DNA from: JAAXGI01 sp963579625
GTDB lineage: Bacteria > Gemmatimonadota > Gemmatimonadetes > Longimicrobiales > Gaopeijiaceae
DNA: 39,083 bases
Reading direction: 5' to 3'
NCBI GenBank assembly: GCA_963579625.1
Contig: CAUZHN010000020.1
Coordinates: 1 to 39,083, forward strand
Both the position numbers and the translations under genes were made by a program. How positions within the stretch are numbered: position 1 is the first letter of the stretch; each line of letters starts with the position of its first letter. The notes beneath the pieces were generated by a model. That model saw nothing but the letters and a program-made list of their open reading frames with translations, made no database searches and had not been told where the DNA came from. Of the stretch, positions 7,698-16,137 are shown in pieces.

Positions 7698-8177
7698 ATG
7701 AAGATCTCTGTCCTCGTAGTGGGAAGGGTGCGCGGTCCGCTGGAAGCGGCTGTCCGGGAGTTTGAGATGAGAGCCGCCCACTATTGGAAACTCGATGTGG
7801 TGGAGATCGAATCGGGGGCTGGGCGGGGTGATCGACGTGACCCACGGTCTGTTCGGAGATCCGAAGGACGAAGGCTGCTTGACCGCATCCCCGACGGTTC
7901 CGACGTGTGGGCACTCACTCGAGGAGGAGCTGGGACCTCGTCGAGCGCCTTTGCTAAGGCGCTCGGTGCTAAGGCACTCGAGGGTTCTCGGGGCGTAACC
8001 TTCCTCGTGGGTGGTGCCTACGGTCTCGACCCGGAAGTGCTCGGCTGCGCAGATAGCAATCTGTCGCTCTCCGAGATGACTCTTCCACATGAGCTCGCCC
8101 GACTGGTTCTTGTGGAACAGCTTTATCGTGCCGGTACGATTCTTAGAAGCGAACCCTATCACAAAGGCGATTCGTGA
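7698..8177 (+). CDS. rlmH: 23S rRNA pseudouridine-1915 N3-methyltransferase (RlmH)
   Basis: RlmH is a SPOUT (knotted) methyltransferase that uses S-adenosylmethionine to methylate pseudouridine 1915 in helix 69 of 23S rRNA. The protein is 159 residues (155 in E. coli). Diagnostic segments are the glycine-rich knot 'FLVGGAYGLDPEV', 'LSLSEMTLPHELARLVLVEQ' and the C-terminal 'LYRAGTIL...PYHKGD'. ATG 7698 is chosen because a CAGGGA ribosome site precedes it and the protein then starts exactly like the family ('MKISVLVVG'); the longer open frame overlaps lpxK and looks non-coding. The stop overlaps the following methyltransferase start as GTGA. Its presence among lipid A genes is a conserved-operon accident rather than a pathway link. 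Confidence 0.96.
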   Translation: MKISVLVVGRVRGPLEAAVREFEMRAAHYWKLDVVEIESGAGRGDRRDPRSVRRSEGRRLLDRIPDGSDVWALTRGGAGTSSSAFAKALGAKALEGSRGVTFLVGGAYGLDPEVLGCADSNLSLSEMTLPHELARLVLVEQLYRAGTILRSEPYHKGDS

Positions 8178-8941
8178 GTTCTCCGTCCGCAGGAGATCGA
8201 GTCGATGATAGTCTCTGGTACCGCCGCTGGTTCGGAGAGGAGTATTTACAGCTCTATCCACACCGGGATGAGGCCGAGGCGCGCGAGGCGGTGGGGCTCC
8301 TCGTTGACGAGTGCGGGCTCGTTCCTGGTGACTCGGTACTTGACCTGGCCTGCGGCGCAGGACGCCACCTGCGATCGCTTCGGAAATGGGGGCTGCGACT
8401 CACTGGGCTTGACCTCTCTCTTTCTCTGCTCCTCAATGCGAAGGAGGCCGACCCGGGGGAGGCGTTAGTTCGGGCCGACATGCGTGTTCTACCCTTCGCG
8501 CCGAACCACTTCACGGCGGTCGCCAGTTTTTTCACTTCCTTTGGCTACTTTCACTCGGACGACGATGATGGGCAGGTGCTGCTCGAGATCCGCCGAGTGC
8601 TTCAGGACCGCGGATATTTCCTCTTGGACTTTCTGAATTCCCGGAGGGTCGTAGAAACACTGTCTCCTAGAGATGAAAGTGAAGTCGCCGGTCGTCGGGT
8701 GGTTCAGGAACGTAGGTTGGTCGACGGGGCCCGAGCTGTGGAGAAGACGATCTGCATCGGAGGAGAGGGCGGAAGCAAACCTGAAGTATTTCATGAACGG
8801 GTTCGACTGTACTCAGTGACGGAACTGAAGACGCTTCTAACCAACTGTCGATTGACACCCGAGCGGTGGTTTGGGGACTATGCGGGAGGCCCACTGACCG
8901 AATTGGCTCCGCGAGTGATCGCACTTGCCCGTGCATCGTAG
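8174..8941 (+). CDS. Class I SAM-dependent methyltransferase, substrate unknown
   Basis: A 255-residue Rossmann-fold methyltransferase. Motif I is 'VLDLACGAGRHL' at about residues 55-66, the acidic motif II is 'LTGLDLS', and a motif IV-like 'FTAVASFFTSFGYF' is followed by the 'LEIRRVLQDRGYFLLDFLN' post-motif. It starts with GTG overlapping rlmH by GTGA. The short N-terminal 'SLWYRRWFGEEYLQLYPHRD' precedes the fold and may form the substrate lid. It lies 87 nt upstream of bshC, and a possible link to thiol metabolism is inference from position alone. The sequence does not reveal whether the acceptor is a small molecule, a lipid or a macromolecule. Confidence 0.85.
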   Translation: MSSPSAGDRVDDSLWYRRWFGEEYLQLYPHRDEAEAREAVGLLVDECGLVPGDSVLDLACGAGRHLRSLRKWGLRLTGLDLSLSLLLNAKEADPGEALVRADMRVLPFAPNHFTAVASFFTSFGYFHSDDDDGQVLLEIRRVLQDRGYFLLDFLNSRRVVETLSPRDESEVAGRRVVQERRLVDGARAVEKTICIGGEGGSKPEVFHERVRLYSVTELKTLLTNCRLTPERWFGDYAGGPLTELAPRVIALARAS

Positions 8942-9028
8942 GAGCTCTGTGAAACCCGGAGAGGAACCTGCGTCGTTCGTTGGACACGGTTCGAAAGACG
9001 GAGCGACCTTGAAGATCAAGGACACGCT

Positions 9029-10657
9029 GTGAAAATCCACAACCGTCCCCTCTCAGGGACACCTCTGGCTACAGCATGGCTGAATCGGAGTCCTGAGGCG
9101 CTCGCGCTTTTCTCTCGAGATCCAAGCTCGATAGAGTCGTACCTGGCTAAGGCGGAAGAAGTGGACGCGCGCGTAGGAAAACAGGAGCGCCTTCTCGCAG
9201 CCTCTTGCCTCGTCGGGGGAGGGGACAATGCGAAAAAGAGGATCGACGAATTCATCGAGGGCCATGGGTTCATGGTTACTACAGGACAGCAACCTGGCCT
9301 ATTCGGGGGCCCACTCTACGGACTGTATAAGGGACTGACTGCCGCTGCCTTAGCCAGGAGGCTCGAGGGCGTTCTGGAGCGACCAGTAATCCCCGTGTTC
9401 TGGATCGCTTCGGAAGATCACGATTGGGACGAAGCTAGAGGGACGCATGTGATCGATGTGGGAAATGATCTCCACGAGGTTTCCCTGCCTCCTGGAGAAC
9501 CCGGTGTCGATCGGCCGCTCTATCGAATCCCTGCGGGCCAAGAGATCATGGGTGCGCTGGATCTCTTTTGCTCGTTCATGCCTGATACTGAATTCTTGCC
9601 GTACTGGCGGACCCTCCTGGCAAAATCCTATAGATCCGACCGAACGCTGGCTGAAGCGTTCCAAGATGTGCTGGAGATCCTGCTCGGACCTGCAGGAGTG
9701 TTTCTGGTACAGTCGCACCATCAGGATCTCAAAGCCCGTGCACTTCCGATCCTTCTGCGTGAGCTAAGGGAGAGCGGAGACCGAGAAACCGCGCTCAGGA
9801 TGAATGGTGCTTCGATCAAGGGAGCAGGCTTTGAGCTCCAGGTCCCGCTGATCCCCGATGCGACTAACGTCTTTATACAGGGGGAAGTGCGACGTGAACG
9901 GGTGTTCCGGGATGGCTCAAGCTTCAGGCTCCGAGGCTCAAACCGACGGCTGAGTTTGACTGATGTGGAGGCTCTCGGGAATGACGATCCCTCGTGCCTG
10001 AGTCCGAATGTGCTTCTCCGACCTGTCATCGAAAGCGCTCTCTTCCCGACGCTCTCTTATGTGGCCGGCCCAGGGGAGGCAGCTTATCTACCACAGACCG
10101 CACCGCTGTTTGCGGGCCACGGTATCGAGATGCCTGTCGTACATCCGCGCGTCTCGTTGGCAGTGGTGGAGGGGAAAATAGATAAGGTCCTCGGTAAGTT
10201 CCATCTGGCCATTGATGATATGGCCGAGGCTCATCAAGAAGTCGCGGGGAGACTCGTCAGAGAGAGGATTCCCAGCGATGTCCAGTCCGGACTAGAGAGG
10301 CTCAGGAAAGTGGTGAGCGAGAATACGGATCTCCTTCTCGACTCAGTATCCCGAATCGACTCGACGCTTTCGGGGCCGGTTAAAGCTTTTCGTCGACATA
10401 GTTTTGCACTTCTGACCGATGTGGAGAGAAAGATCGTCCAGAGTCTAAAGAAGGAGAACCATGTAGCCCTCGCTCAGGTCGCCAAAGCTCAACTCCACCT
10501 CTTCCCAGGGGGCTGGCCGCAAGAGCGCGTCCTCAACCCGTTCTATTACCTAGTCCGATATGATTGGGCGTTCCTCGAGGCGCTGAGGGACCACGCGGAC
10601 AGAGCCGTGCTCCCATTAAGTATGAATCCAAGGGCCCCCAAGGGCGTAGAACGGTAA
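9029..10657 (+). CDS. bshC: Bacillithiol biosynthesis cysteine-adding enzyme (BshC)
   Basis: BshC performs the last step of bacillithiol synthesis, coupling cysteine to GlcN-malate. The 542-residue length matches the family. The hallmark N-terminal block 'VTTGQQPGLFGGPLYGLYKG' lies at about residues 80-100, followed by 'IPVFWIASEDHDWDEA', and later by 'PTLSYVAGPGEAAYL' with 'HPRVSL'. A long helical C-terminal region, partly coiled coil, completes it. GTG 9029 is preceded by an AAGGA ribosome site six bases away; no earlier in-frame start is visible after the previous gene. No bshA or bshB is in the window. Bacillithiol is best known from Firmicutes, but bshC also occurs in Bacteroidota, Deinococcus and other diderms. 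Its place among envelope genes suggests co-expression with growth. Confidence 0.95.
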   Translation: MKIHNRPLSGTPLATAWLNRSPEALALFSRDPSSIESYLAKAEEVDARVGKQERLLAASCLVGGGDNAKKRIDEFIEGHGFMVTTGQQPGLFGGPLYGLYKGLTAAALARRLEGVLERPVIPVFWIASEDHDWDEARGTHVIDVGNDLHEVSLPPGEPGVDRPLYRIPAGQEIMGALDLFCSFMPDTEFLPYWRTLLAKSYRSDRTLAEAFQDVLEILLGPAGVFLVQSHHQDLKARALPILLRELRESGDRETALRMNGASIKGAGFELQVPLIPDATNVFIQGEVRRERVFRDGSSFRLRGSNRRLSLTDVEALGNDDPSCLSPNVLLRPVIESALFPTLSYVAGPGEAAYLPQTAPLFAGHGIEMPVVHPRVSLAVVEGKIDKVLGKFHLAIDDMAEAHQEVAGRLVRERIPSDVQSGLERLRKVVSENTDLLLDSVSRIDSTLSGPVKAFRRHSFALLTDVERKIVQSLKKENHVALAQVAKAQLHLFPGGWPQERVLNPFYYLVRYDWAFLEALRDHADRAVLPLSMNPRAPKGVER

Positions 10658-10720
10658 AGGAATGCAGATTCCCATCCTCTGGCTGTAACGTTGCTCTATG
10701 CAATTTCAGAAAGGTAGCTA

Positions 10721-11020
10721 GTGTTTTCGTCAATGTGGTGGCTCGTCATCATCGTTTTCGGACTGCTTAATCCGGAGATCCCCTCTAGGGTTTTAGACTC
10801 ATGTCTGGATTGGGCGATGGTGGCCCAGATCGAGAGTAGTGTTAGGGGAGGCGACCCCGAGGCGCCTGCTGAAAGAATCCAGTACTTGGAGGGTGATATC
10901 GATCGGCTCTCGATCGATATGCAGCGACTGAAAGAGGAGCCTGAGTTCTCCCAGAATCTTCTCTCTGAACGGTTTTCCCAGGGTGCACCTCGATTCCCGT
11001 CCGGTGAACGAGCCTCCTGA
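10721..11020 (+). CDS. Small membrane-anchored coiled-coil protein upstream of murJ
   Basis: A 99-residue frame starting at GTG 10721 has an AGAAAGG ribosome site six bases upstream; ATG 10733 is an alternative. Residues 5-20 ('MWWLVIIVFGLL') form a hydrophobic segment, either a signal anchor or an uncleaved signal. Residues about 48-75 ('ERIQYLEGDIDRLSIDMQRL') show the heptad spacing of a coiled coil. The end is polar and Pro/Arg-rich. Its last 38 bases overlap the earliest possible murJ start in another frame, so the two may be translationally coupled. I recognise no family. Context between bshC and murJ hints at a division or wall-assembly helper, as small coiled-coil membrane proteins often are, but this is inference. 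Confidence 0.65.
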   Translation: MFSSMWWLVIIVFGLLNPEIPSRVLDSCLDWAMVAQIESSVRGGDPEAPAERIQYLEGDIDRLSIDMQRLKEEPEFSQNLLSERFSQGAPRFPSGERAS

Positions 11021-12626
11021 CTTGATTCCCGAAGGGATGGATGCTACTCCCGAGGGGCTGGCCTCGTCGAGTCGTTCGCGGGCCTCTGTCCGGGTCGCGG
11101 CGGGAATTTTCCTCAGCCGTATCACGGGCCTGATCCGAGAACGGGTGTTCGCCCATTATTTTGGGGCTTCTTCGTTTGCCGATGTCTGGCGAGCTGCGCT
11201 TCGGATGCCAAACGTCATCCAGAACCTTCTAGGGGAAGGCACGCTTTCGGCATCGTTCATCCCGATATATTCCGAACTCCTCAAGGAAGAGAGACACGAG
11301 GAAGGCGCCCGGTTCGCAGGCGCGGTCTTCGGGCTGCTCACGCTTGCCGCTGGGGCTCTTGGGCTCTTGGGAATCGTCCTGGCTCCAATCCTGGTAGCTG
11401 TCTTCTTTGATGGGTTCGATCCGGGGCGGCAGGCACTCACCGTAGATCTTGTCCGGATCCTTTTCCCGATGACCGCTATCCTGGTCATCTCAGCCTGGGC
11501 TTTGGGCATCCTTAACTCTCATAGGCGCTTTTTCCTCCCCTACGTTGCTCCGGTCGCATGGAACGCATCAATCATTGCCGCTATGACAGGGGGCGCACTC
11601 GGCTGGGGACTTTCGGGAGAAGAGTTGGCTCGAGTACTGGCATGGGGTGCCCTGGTCGGGGGAGGTCTCCAGGTGGGTGTCCAGTTACCCTCTGCGCTTC
11701 GGCTGCTTGATGAGTTCCGTCCCTCGCTGTCGCTACAGGTACACGGAATTCAAGAAGCAATTCGTAATTTCGTTCCTGTTGTTGCTGCCCGTGGTGCGGT
11801 GAACCTGGGAGGATGGTTGGACTTCACGTTGGCTGCATATCTCGCAACGGGAGCGGTGGCATCCTTGGGGTATGCTCAGACTTTGTACCTTCTTCCGATC
11901 TCCCTTTTTGGAATGTCAGTTGCGGCCTCCGAACTCCCAGAGCTATCGCGGAACCGCCGGCGAGGAACTGCAGTTATCCAGGGGGAAGTAAACGTTGCGA
12001 TGGAACGCATCGGATATTTTCTGATCCCCTCGGCACTGGCCTATGTGTTCTTGGGGAACGTCATCACGTCCGCGCTCTACCAGACAGGTGCATTCGGAGC
12101 CTCAGAGGTGCGCGTCACGTGGGCTGTACTGGCTGGGTACGCGGTGGGCATGCCGGCCTCTGCAGTGTCCCGTCTACTTTCGTCTGCCTTTTATGCAGTG
12201 CGAGATACACGGACGCCTGCCCGCATTGCCTATCTGCGGGTGGTCCTCTCTCTGGGGGTCGGTTTTGCGTTCATGTTTCCTCTGGATCGCCTTGAGGTGG
12301 GCCCCCTGCGGTTGGGGGCAGTCGGTCTCGCGCTGGGCGCCAGTCTGGCAGCGTGGGTCGAGCTGTTCTTCCTGAGGAGGGCTCTGCGTCACTCGATCGG
12401 GGCGCACGGAATCGCAGGGGCCCGCTTACTACGGATGTGTGCTGCTGGAGGGTTCGGGACAGGAGCCGGATTGTTGGCTCTCCTCCTCCTCCCTCCCCTG
12501 CACCCTTGGGTTCTGGCGCTCGGAACGCTAATCCCCTTCGGAGGGGTATACCTTCTCACTTCTGCGCTTCTTGGTGTGTCACAGTCGCTACCGAACTTCC
12601 GTTCTGGGTCCTCGGCCGCCCCGTGA
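10983..12626 (+). CDS. murJ: Lipid II flippase (MurJ)
   Basis: MurJ is a MOP-superfamily transporter with about 14 transmembrane helices that flips undecaprenyl-linked peptidoglycan precursor (lipid II) across the inner membrane. The signature N-terminal block 'FLSRITGLIRERVFAHYFG' is followed by 'ADVWRAALRMPNVIQNLLGE' and 'LSASFIPIYSELL', all with the arginines expected in the central cavity. Hydrophobic helices then alternate to the end. The start is uncertain: GTG 10983, GTG 11004 and ATG 11037 all precede the conserved region, and none has a well-spaced ribosome site. The earliest overlaps the small gene before it. With 547 residues at most, the length is normal. Confidence 0.95.
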   Translation: MHLDSRPVNEPPDLIPEGMDATPEGLASSSRSRASVRVAAGIFLSRITGLIRERVFAHYFGASSFADVWRAALRMPNVIQNLLGEGTLSASFIPIYSELLKEERHEEGARFAGAVFGLLTLAAGALGLLGIVLAPILVAVFFDGFDPGRQALTVDLVRILFPMTAILVISAWALGILNSHRRFFLPYVAPVAWNASIIAAMTGGALGWGLSGEELARVLAWGALVGGGLQVGVQLPSALRLLDEFRPSLSLQVHGIQEAIRNFVPVVAARGAVNLGGWLDFTLAAYLATGAVASLGYAQTLYLLPISLFGMSVAASELPELSRNRRRGTAVIQGEVNVAMERIGYFLIPSALAYVFLGNVITSALYQTGAFGASEVRVTWAVLAGYAVGMPASAVSRLLSSAFYAVRDTRTPARIAYLRVVLSLGVGFAFMFPLDRLEVGPLRLGAVGLALGASLAAWVELFFLRRALRHSIGAHGIAGARLLRMCAAGGFGTGAGLLALLLLPPLHPWVLALGTLIPFGGVYLLTSALLGVSQSLPNFRSGSSAAP

Positions 12627-12653
12627 TACCCCTCTGTCTGAGTTGATACTCCG

Positions 12654-14501
12654 GTGATCATCGACCGTAGAAAGTTGGACCATCTCCCGGGCTCACCCGG
12701 CGTGTATCTGTTCAAGGACGGGGAAGGGGAGATCCTCTACATCGGCAAGGCAAAGTCAGTTCGGTCGCGGGTGCGGAGCTACTTCGGAAGTGACCGCGGC
12801 CGGGGAATTCGTGTGCTAGAGCTGGCGCGGCTCACCGCCGAGGTGGATACGATTCTGGTTGGATCCGAGTCTGAAGCGCTCCTTCTCGAGGCGAACCTTA
12901 TAAAGGAACACCAGCCCCGGTTCAATATCCAGCTCAGGGACGACAAACGGTATCCCTTTGTGAAGGTGACGGTCCAGGAGGCTTTCCCCAGAGTGTTCGT
13001 CACCCGACAGCTTCGGGACGACGGAGCCCGATATTTTGGTCCATTCACCTACGTCGGGCCGATGCGACAGGCACTCGACGTTGTGAAGCGACTCTATTCG
13101 GTCCGATCCTGCCGGTACGATCTGCCCCGAGAGGCGCCCCCTCGACCTTGTCTCGACTACCATATCGACCGGTGCGCAGCCCCCTGTGTAGGGCTGCAGT
13201 CGGAGGAAGAGTACCGCGCGATGATTGAGGACATCCTTAGGGTTCTGGATGGTCAGACGGATGATTTGAGCTCTGAGATTGAAGCGCAGATGGGTGAGGC
13301 AGCACGGGAGTTACGTTTCGAGGAGGCAGCCCGACACCGAAATGTCCTACAAGGGTTGGAAACTATCGCGCGCGAGCAGCGCATGGAGCGTGCAGAGGGA
13401 GGCAGCCAGGATATTCTAGGGATTGCGCGCGACCGTAGGTTGGCCATAGCGGTGGTCCTTCGCGTTCGCCAGGGCAAGCTCTTGGGAAGGGAAAGTCACC
13501 GCTTTGCGGGGCTAGGGGATGAATCTGAGGCGGAGTTGCTGGGGATTTTCGTTACGCTCTACTATCTAGGGAGAGGAACTAGTGCAGGGGAGGAGCTTCC
13601 CCGGGAAATCCTTCTTCCTTTGGGATTTCCGGATCAGGCAGCCCTTGAGAAGATCCTTTCTGAGCGGGCGGGGCGGAGGGTGCGCTTGCACATCCCGTCC
13701 AGGGGAAGCAAGCGCCGCATGATCGAACTTTCGGCCGAAAACGCCAGACACCTTCTAGAAGAGGAGGTCACCAGCCTAGAGGTTGCCGTGGACAGAGCGG
13801 ATACGGTGCTCTACGAGCTGCAGGAACGTCTCGAACTTAAGGTCGTTCCCCGGTTGATCGCTTGCTTTGACATTTCCCATACACAGGGAAGCGAAGTCGT
13901 GGCGAGTGCGATTTCCTTTGAAAATGGTGAGCCAAAGCGGGGTCTTTACAGGCATATGAAGATCCGCGGGGAGTGGTTGAACGATGACTGCCGCTCCATG
14001 GCAGAGGCGGTGAGACGCTATGTCCAACGGAGATTGGCAGGAGACGACCCTCTTCCCGAACTCCTGCTCCTAGATGGCGGGAAGGGTCAACTCAGCGCCG
14101 TAGGTCCCGTGCTCGATGAACTCGGTGCGTCGGAAGTGGCGCTGGCCGCTTTGGCCAAGAGGAACGAGGAATTGTTTCTGCCTGGTCGTCGGGATCCAAT
14201 CCGCCTTTCCCGAAGGGATCCAGCTCTTCAGCTGCTGCAGAGGATCAGGAACGAAGCTCATCGGTTCGCCCTCGAATACAATCGCAAACTGCGTGGGCGC
14301 CGTACGATCTGGAGCGAGCTATCGGAGATACCTGGGGTCGGGCCGAAACGCCAACGCTCCCTCCTCACGAGCTTCGGCTCCGTCAAGTCGGTCCGACAGG
14401 CTAGGGTTGAGGAGATCGAGCGGGTCCCAGGCTTCTCCCAGGTTCTAGCCAGGAGAGTTCTAACCTACTTTGAAGGGTCCTCGACTGAATCTGATGGCTG
14501 A
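12654..14501 (+). CDS. uvrC: Excinuclease ABC subunit C (UvrC)
   Basis: UvrC makes both incisions in nucleotide excision repair. Domains appear in order. The GIY-YIG nuclease is at about residues 10-95 ('GVYLFKDGEGEILYIGKAK'). A cysteine cluster follows near 150-180 (CRYDL...PCLDYHIDRCAAPC) and is the likely iron-sulfur site. The UVR motif that contacts UvrB is near 205-235, and the RNase H-like second nuclease starts near 400 ('CFDISHTQGSEVVAS', 'LLLDGGKGQL'). Paired helix-hairpin-helix motifs are at the C-terminus ('IPGVGPKRQRSLL', 'RVPGFSQVLARRV'). The protein has 615 residues, normal for the family. The start is GTG with a weak ribosome site. The last bases overlap gltX in another frame, an unrelated but tightly packed pairing. 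Confidence 0.97.
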   Translation: MIIDRRKLDHLPGSPGVYLFKDGEGEILYIGKAKSVRSRVRSYFGSDRGRGIRVLELARLTAEVDTILVGSESEALLLEANLIKEHQPRFNIQLRDDKRYPFVKVTVQEAFPRVFVTRQLRDDGARYFGPFTYVGPMRQALDVVKRLYSVRSCRYDLPREAPPRPCLDYHIDRCAAPCVGLQSEEEYRAMIEDILRVLDGQTDDLSSEIEAQMGEAARELRFEEAARHRNVLQGLETIAREQRMERAEGGSQDILGIARDRRLAIAVVLRVRQGKLLGRESHRFAGLGDESEAELLGIFVTLYYLGRGTSAGEELPREILLPLGFPDQAALEKILSERAGRRVRLHIPSRGSKRRMIELSAENARHLLEEEVTSLEVAVDRADTVLYELQERLELKVVPRLIACFDISHTQGSEVVASAISFENGEPKRGLYRHMKIRGEWLNDDCRSMAEAVRRYVQRRLAGDDPLPELLLLDGGKGQLSAVGPVLDELGASEVALAALAKRNEELFLPGRRDPIRLSRRDPALQLLQRIRNEAHRFALEYNRKLRGRRTIWSELSEIPGVGPKRQRSLLTSFGSVKSVRQARVEEIERVPGFSQVLARRVLTYFEGSSTESDG

Positions 14502-15972
14502 TGTTTCCCCGACCGATCCTGGCTCGATGACAAGTGCTGTCAGAACCCGCTTTGCGCCTAGTCCAACCGGCAACATGCACGTCGGCAACCTTCGGATTGC
14601 AATCTTCAACTACCTCTTCGCCCGCAAGCATCGGGGGGTCTTTCTCCTTAGGGTAGAGGATACGGATGTGGCAAGGAATCTGAAGGGGTCGTTGGATCGG
14701 CTGTTGGAGGATTTGCGCTGGGCGGGAATCGAATGGGATGAGGGTCCAGACATTGGAGGTCCGTTCGTCCCCTACGTTCAGAGTCAGCGTAACGAGCGGC
14801 ACATGGAGAAAGCGCTCGATCTGGAGAAGCGCGGCTTGGCCTATCGTTGTTTCTGCACCAATGCCGAGATCGAAGCAGTTCGGACTGAGGGCGGTAACTC
14901 TCCCCGGTGTCCCGGTGGATGTCGAACTCTGGATCCCGATGATGCAAAGGAGCGCGAGCGACATGAATCGTCCGCCGCAGCTATCCGCTTTGCCGTGCCG
15001 GATGGTGATATTGAAGTTAAGGATCATATAAGAGGACTGATATCATTTCACAGTAGAGATATGGGAGACTTCGTAATTCTTCGTACTGATGGTCGGTCTA
15101 CCTACAACTTCGCGGTGGTTGTAGACGATGTGGACATGGAGATCACACATGTGATCCGGGGGGCAGGCCATCTCTCCAATACTCCCAAACAGGCACTCCT
15201 TTTTGATGCGTTGGGCTCGACCCGACCCGTATTTGCGCACCTTCCAACCGTGTTGGGACCAGATGGCTCGAGGCTTTCGAAACGGACAGGTTCGCCCGGG
15301 ATCGATCGGCTTAGGGCGGAAGGGTTTCACCCCGACGCCGTGGTCAATTACTTGTCGTTACTCGGGTGGTCTCCTGGGAACAATCGGGAAATCATGTCCC
15401 GGAGTGAGATCGTTCGCTCATTGGACCTGGACAGGGTGCGGCCATCCAACACCGTGTACGATCTCGAAAAGATGAGGTGGATCTCGGCGCAGCACATCGC
15501 GAGCATGCCCACGGAGGAACTGGCCTCGGCCGTGGGGCCATATATCGACCACGAAGAGTTCCCGCAGGAGAGGGTCAATCTCCTGCCTGCGATCGAGGCG
15601 GTGCGGTCCCGTCTGCACACCTTCAGTCAAATCAACAGCGCCCTGCGGATTCTCTTTCCGGACACTGATACCCTCCAGACCGCCCGGAGGGAACTCGCGG
15701 AGGATCCGGAGGCAGCGCTCCGTGTGCTCCGCGCGGTCCGGGATCGTCTCGAGACACTGAATCCCTGGACTGCCGAGGACGCGGCGAGGGCTGTGAGAGA
15801 GGCCGGGCAGGAGCTTGAGGTGAATGGACCGAGCCTCTTTCATCCAGTTCGGCTCGCACTCTGTGGGGCGCGAAGCGGACCCGATCTCGGGAAGGTGCTG
15901 GCCGCACTCGGGCGGCAACGAGTGCTCCTGAGGCTGAGTGAGGCAGGAGGAAGTGTTGAGGCCGGCTTTTGA
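14494..15972 (+). CDS. gltX: Glutamyl-tRNA synthetase (GluRS)
   Basis: GluRS charges tRNA-Glu with glutamate in the cytoplasm. The class I signatures are present: the HIGH-type motif 'PSPTGNMHVGNLR' near residue 20-32, and the KMSKS-type motif 'GSRLSKRTG' near residue 260. The anticodon-binding helical domain follows ('VNYLSLLGWSPG', 'DLEKMRWISAQHI'). About 492 residues are encoded. ATG 14494 overlaps the uvrC stop (ATGGCTGA) and is favoured; TTG 14470 would overlap more, and ATG 14527 starts right at the conserved 'AVRTRFAPSPTG'. Whether the enzyme is discriminating or also charges tRNA-Gln cannot be told here, since no gatCAB or glnS is in the window. Confidence 0.96.
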   Translation: MADVSPTDPGSMTSAVRTRFAPSPTGNMHVGNLRIAIFNYLFARKHRGVFLLRVEDTDVARNLKGSLDRLLEDLRWAGIEWDEGPDIGGPFVPYVQSQRNERHMEKALDLEKRGLAYRCFCTNAEIEAVRTEGGNSPRCPGGCRTLDPDDAKERERHESSAAAIRFAVPDGDIEVKDHIRGLISFHSRDMGDFVILRTDGRSTYNFAVVVDDVDMEITHVIRGAGHLSNTPKQALLFDALGSTRPVFAHLPTVLGPDGSRLSKRTGSPGIDRLRAEGFHPDAVVNYLSLLGWSPGNNREIMSRSEIVRSLDLDRVRPSNTVYDLEKMRWISAQHIASMPTEELASAVGPYIDHEEFPQERVNLLPAIEAVRSRLHTFSQINSALRILFPDTDTLQTARRELAEDPEAALRVLRAVRDRLETLNPWTAEDAARAVREAGQELEVNGPSLFHPVRLALCGARSGPDLGKVLAALGRQRVLLRLSEAGGSVEAGF

Positions 15973-16137
15973 CCTGTACGGGGGTTGGCGGTGATCGGGA
16001 ATCTGAAGTAGGTTATGAGCTTATCTTTGTCTATGGCCCCTGTGCTGGGAGTGAATGTCTTTCACGGCCGGGCCTCTCGAGGGAGACTGCGGGTTGATAT
16101 CGAACACCAAACTTTAAAGACCACCAGGAGGAGCTGG

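Noticed and set aside
7569..8261. 230-codon antisense frame across lpxK, rlmH and the methyltransferase
   Set aside because: Spans three convincing genes on the other strand and shows no domain.
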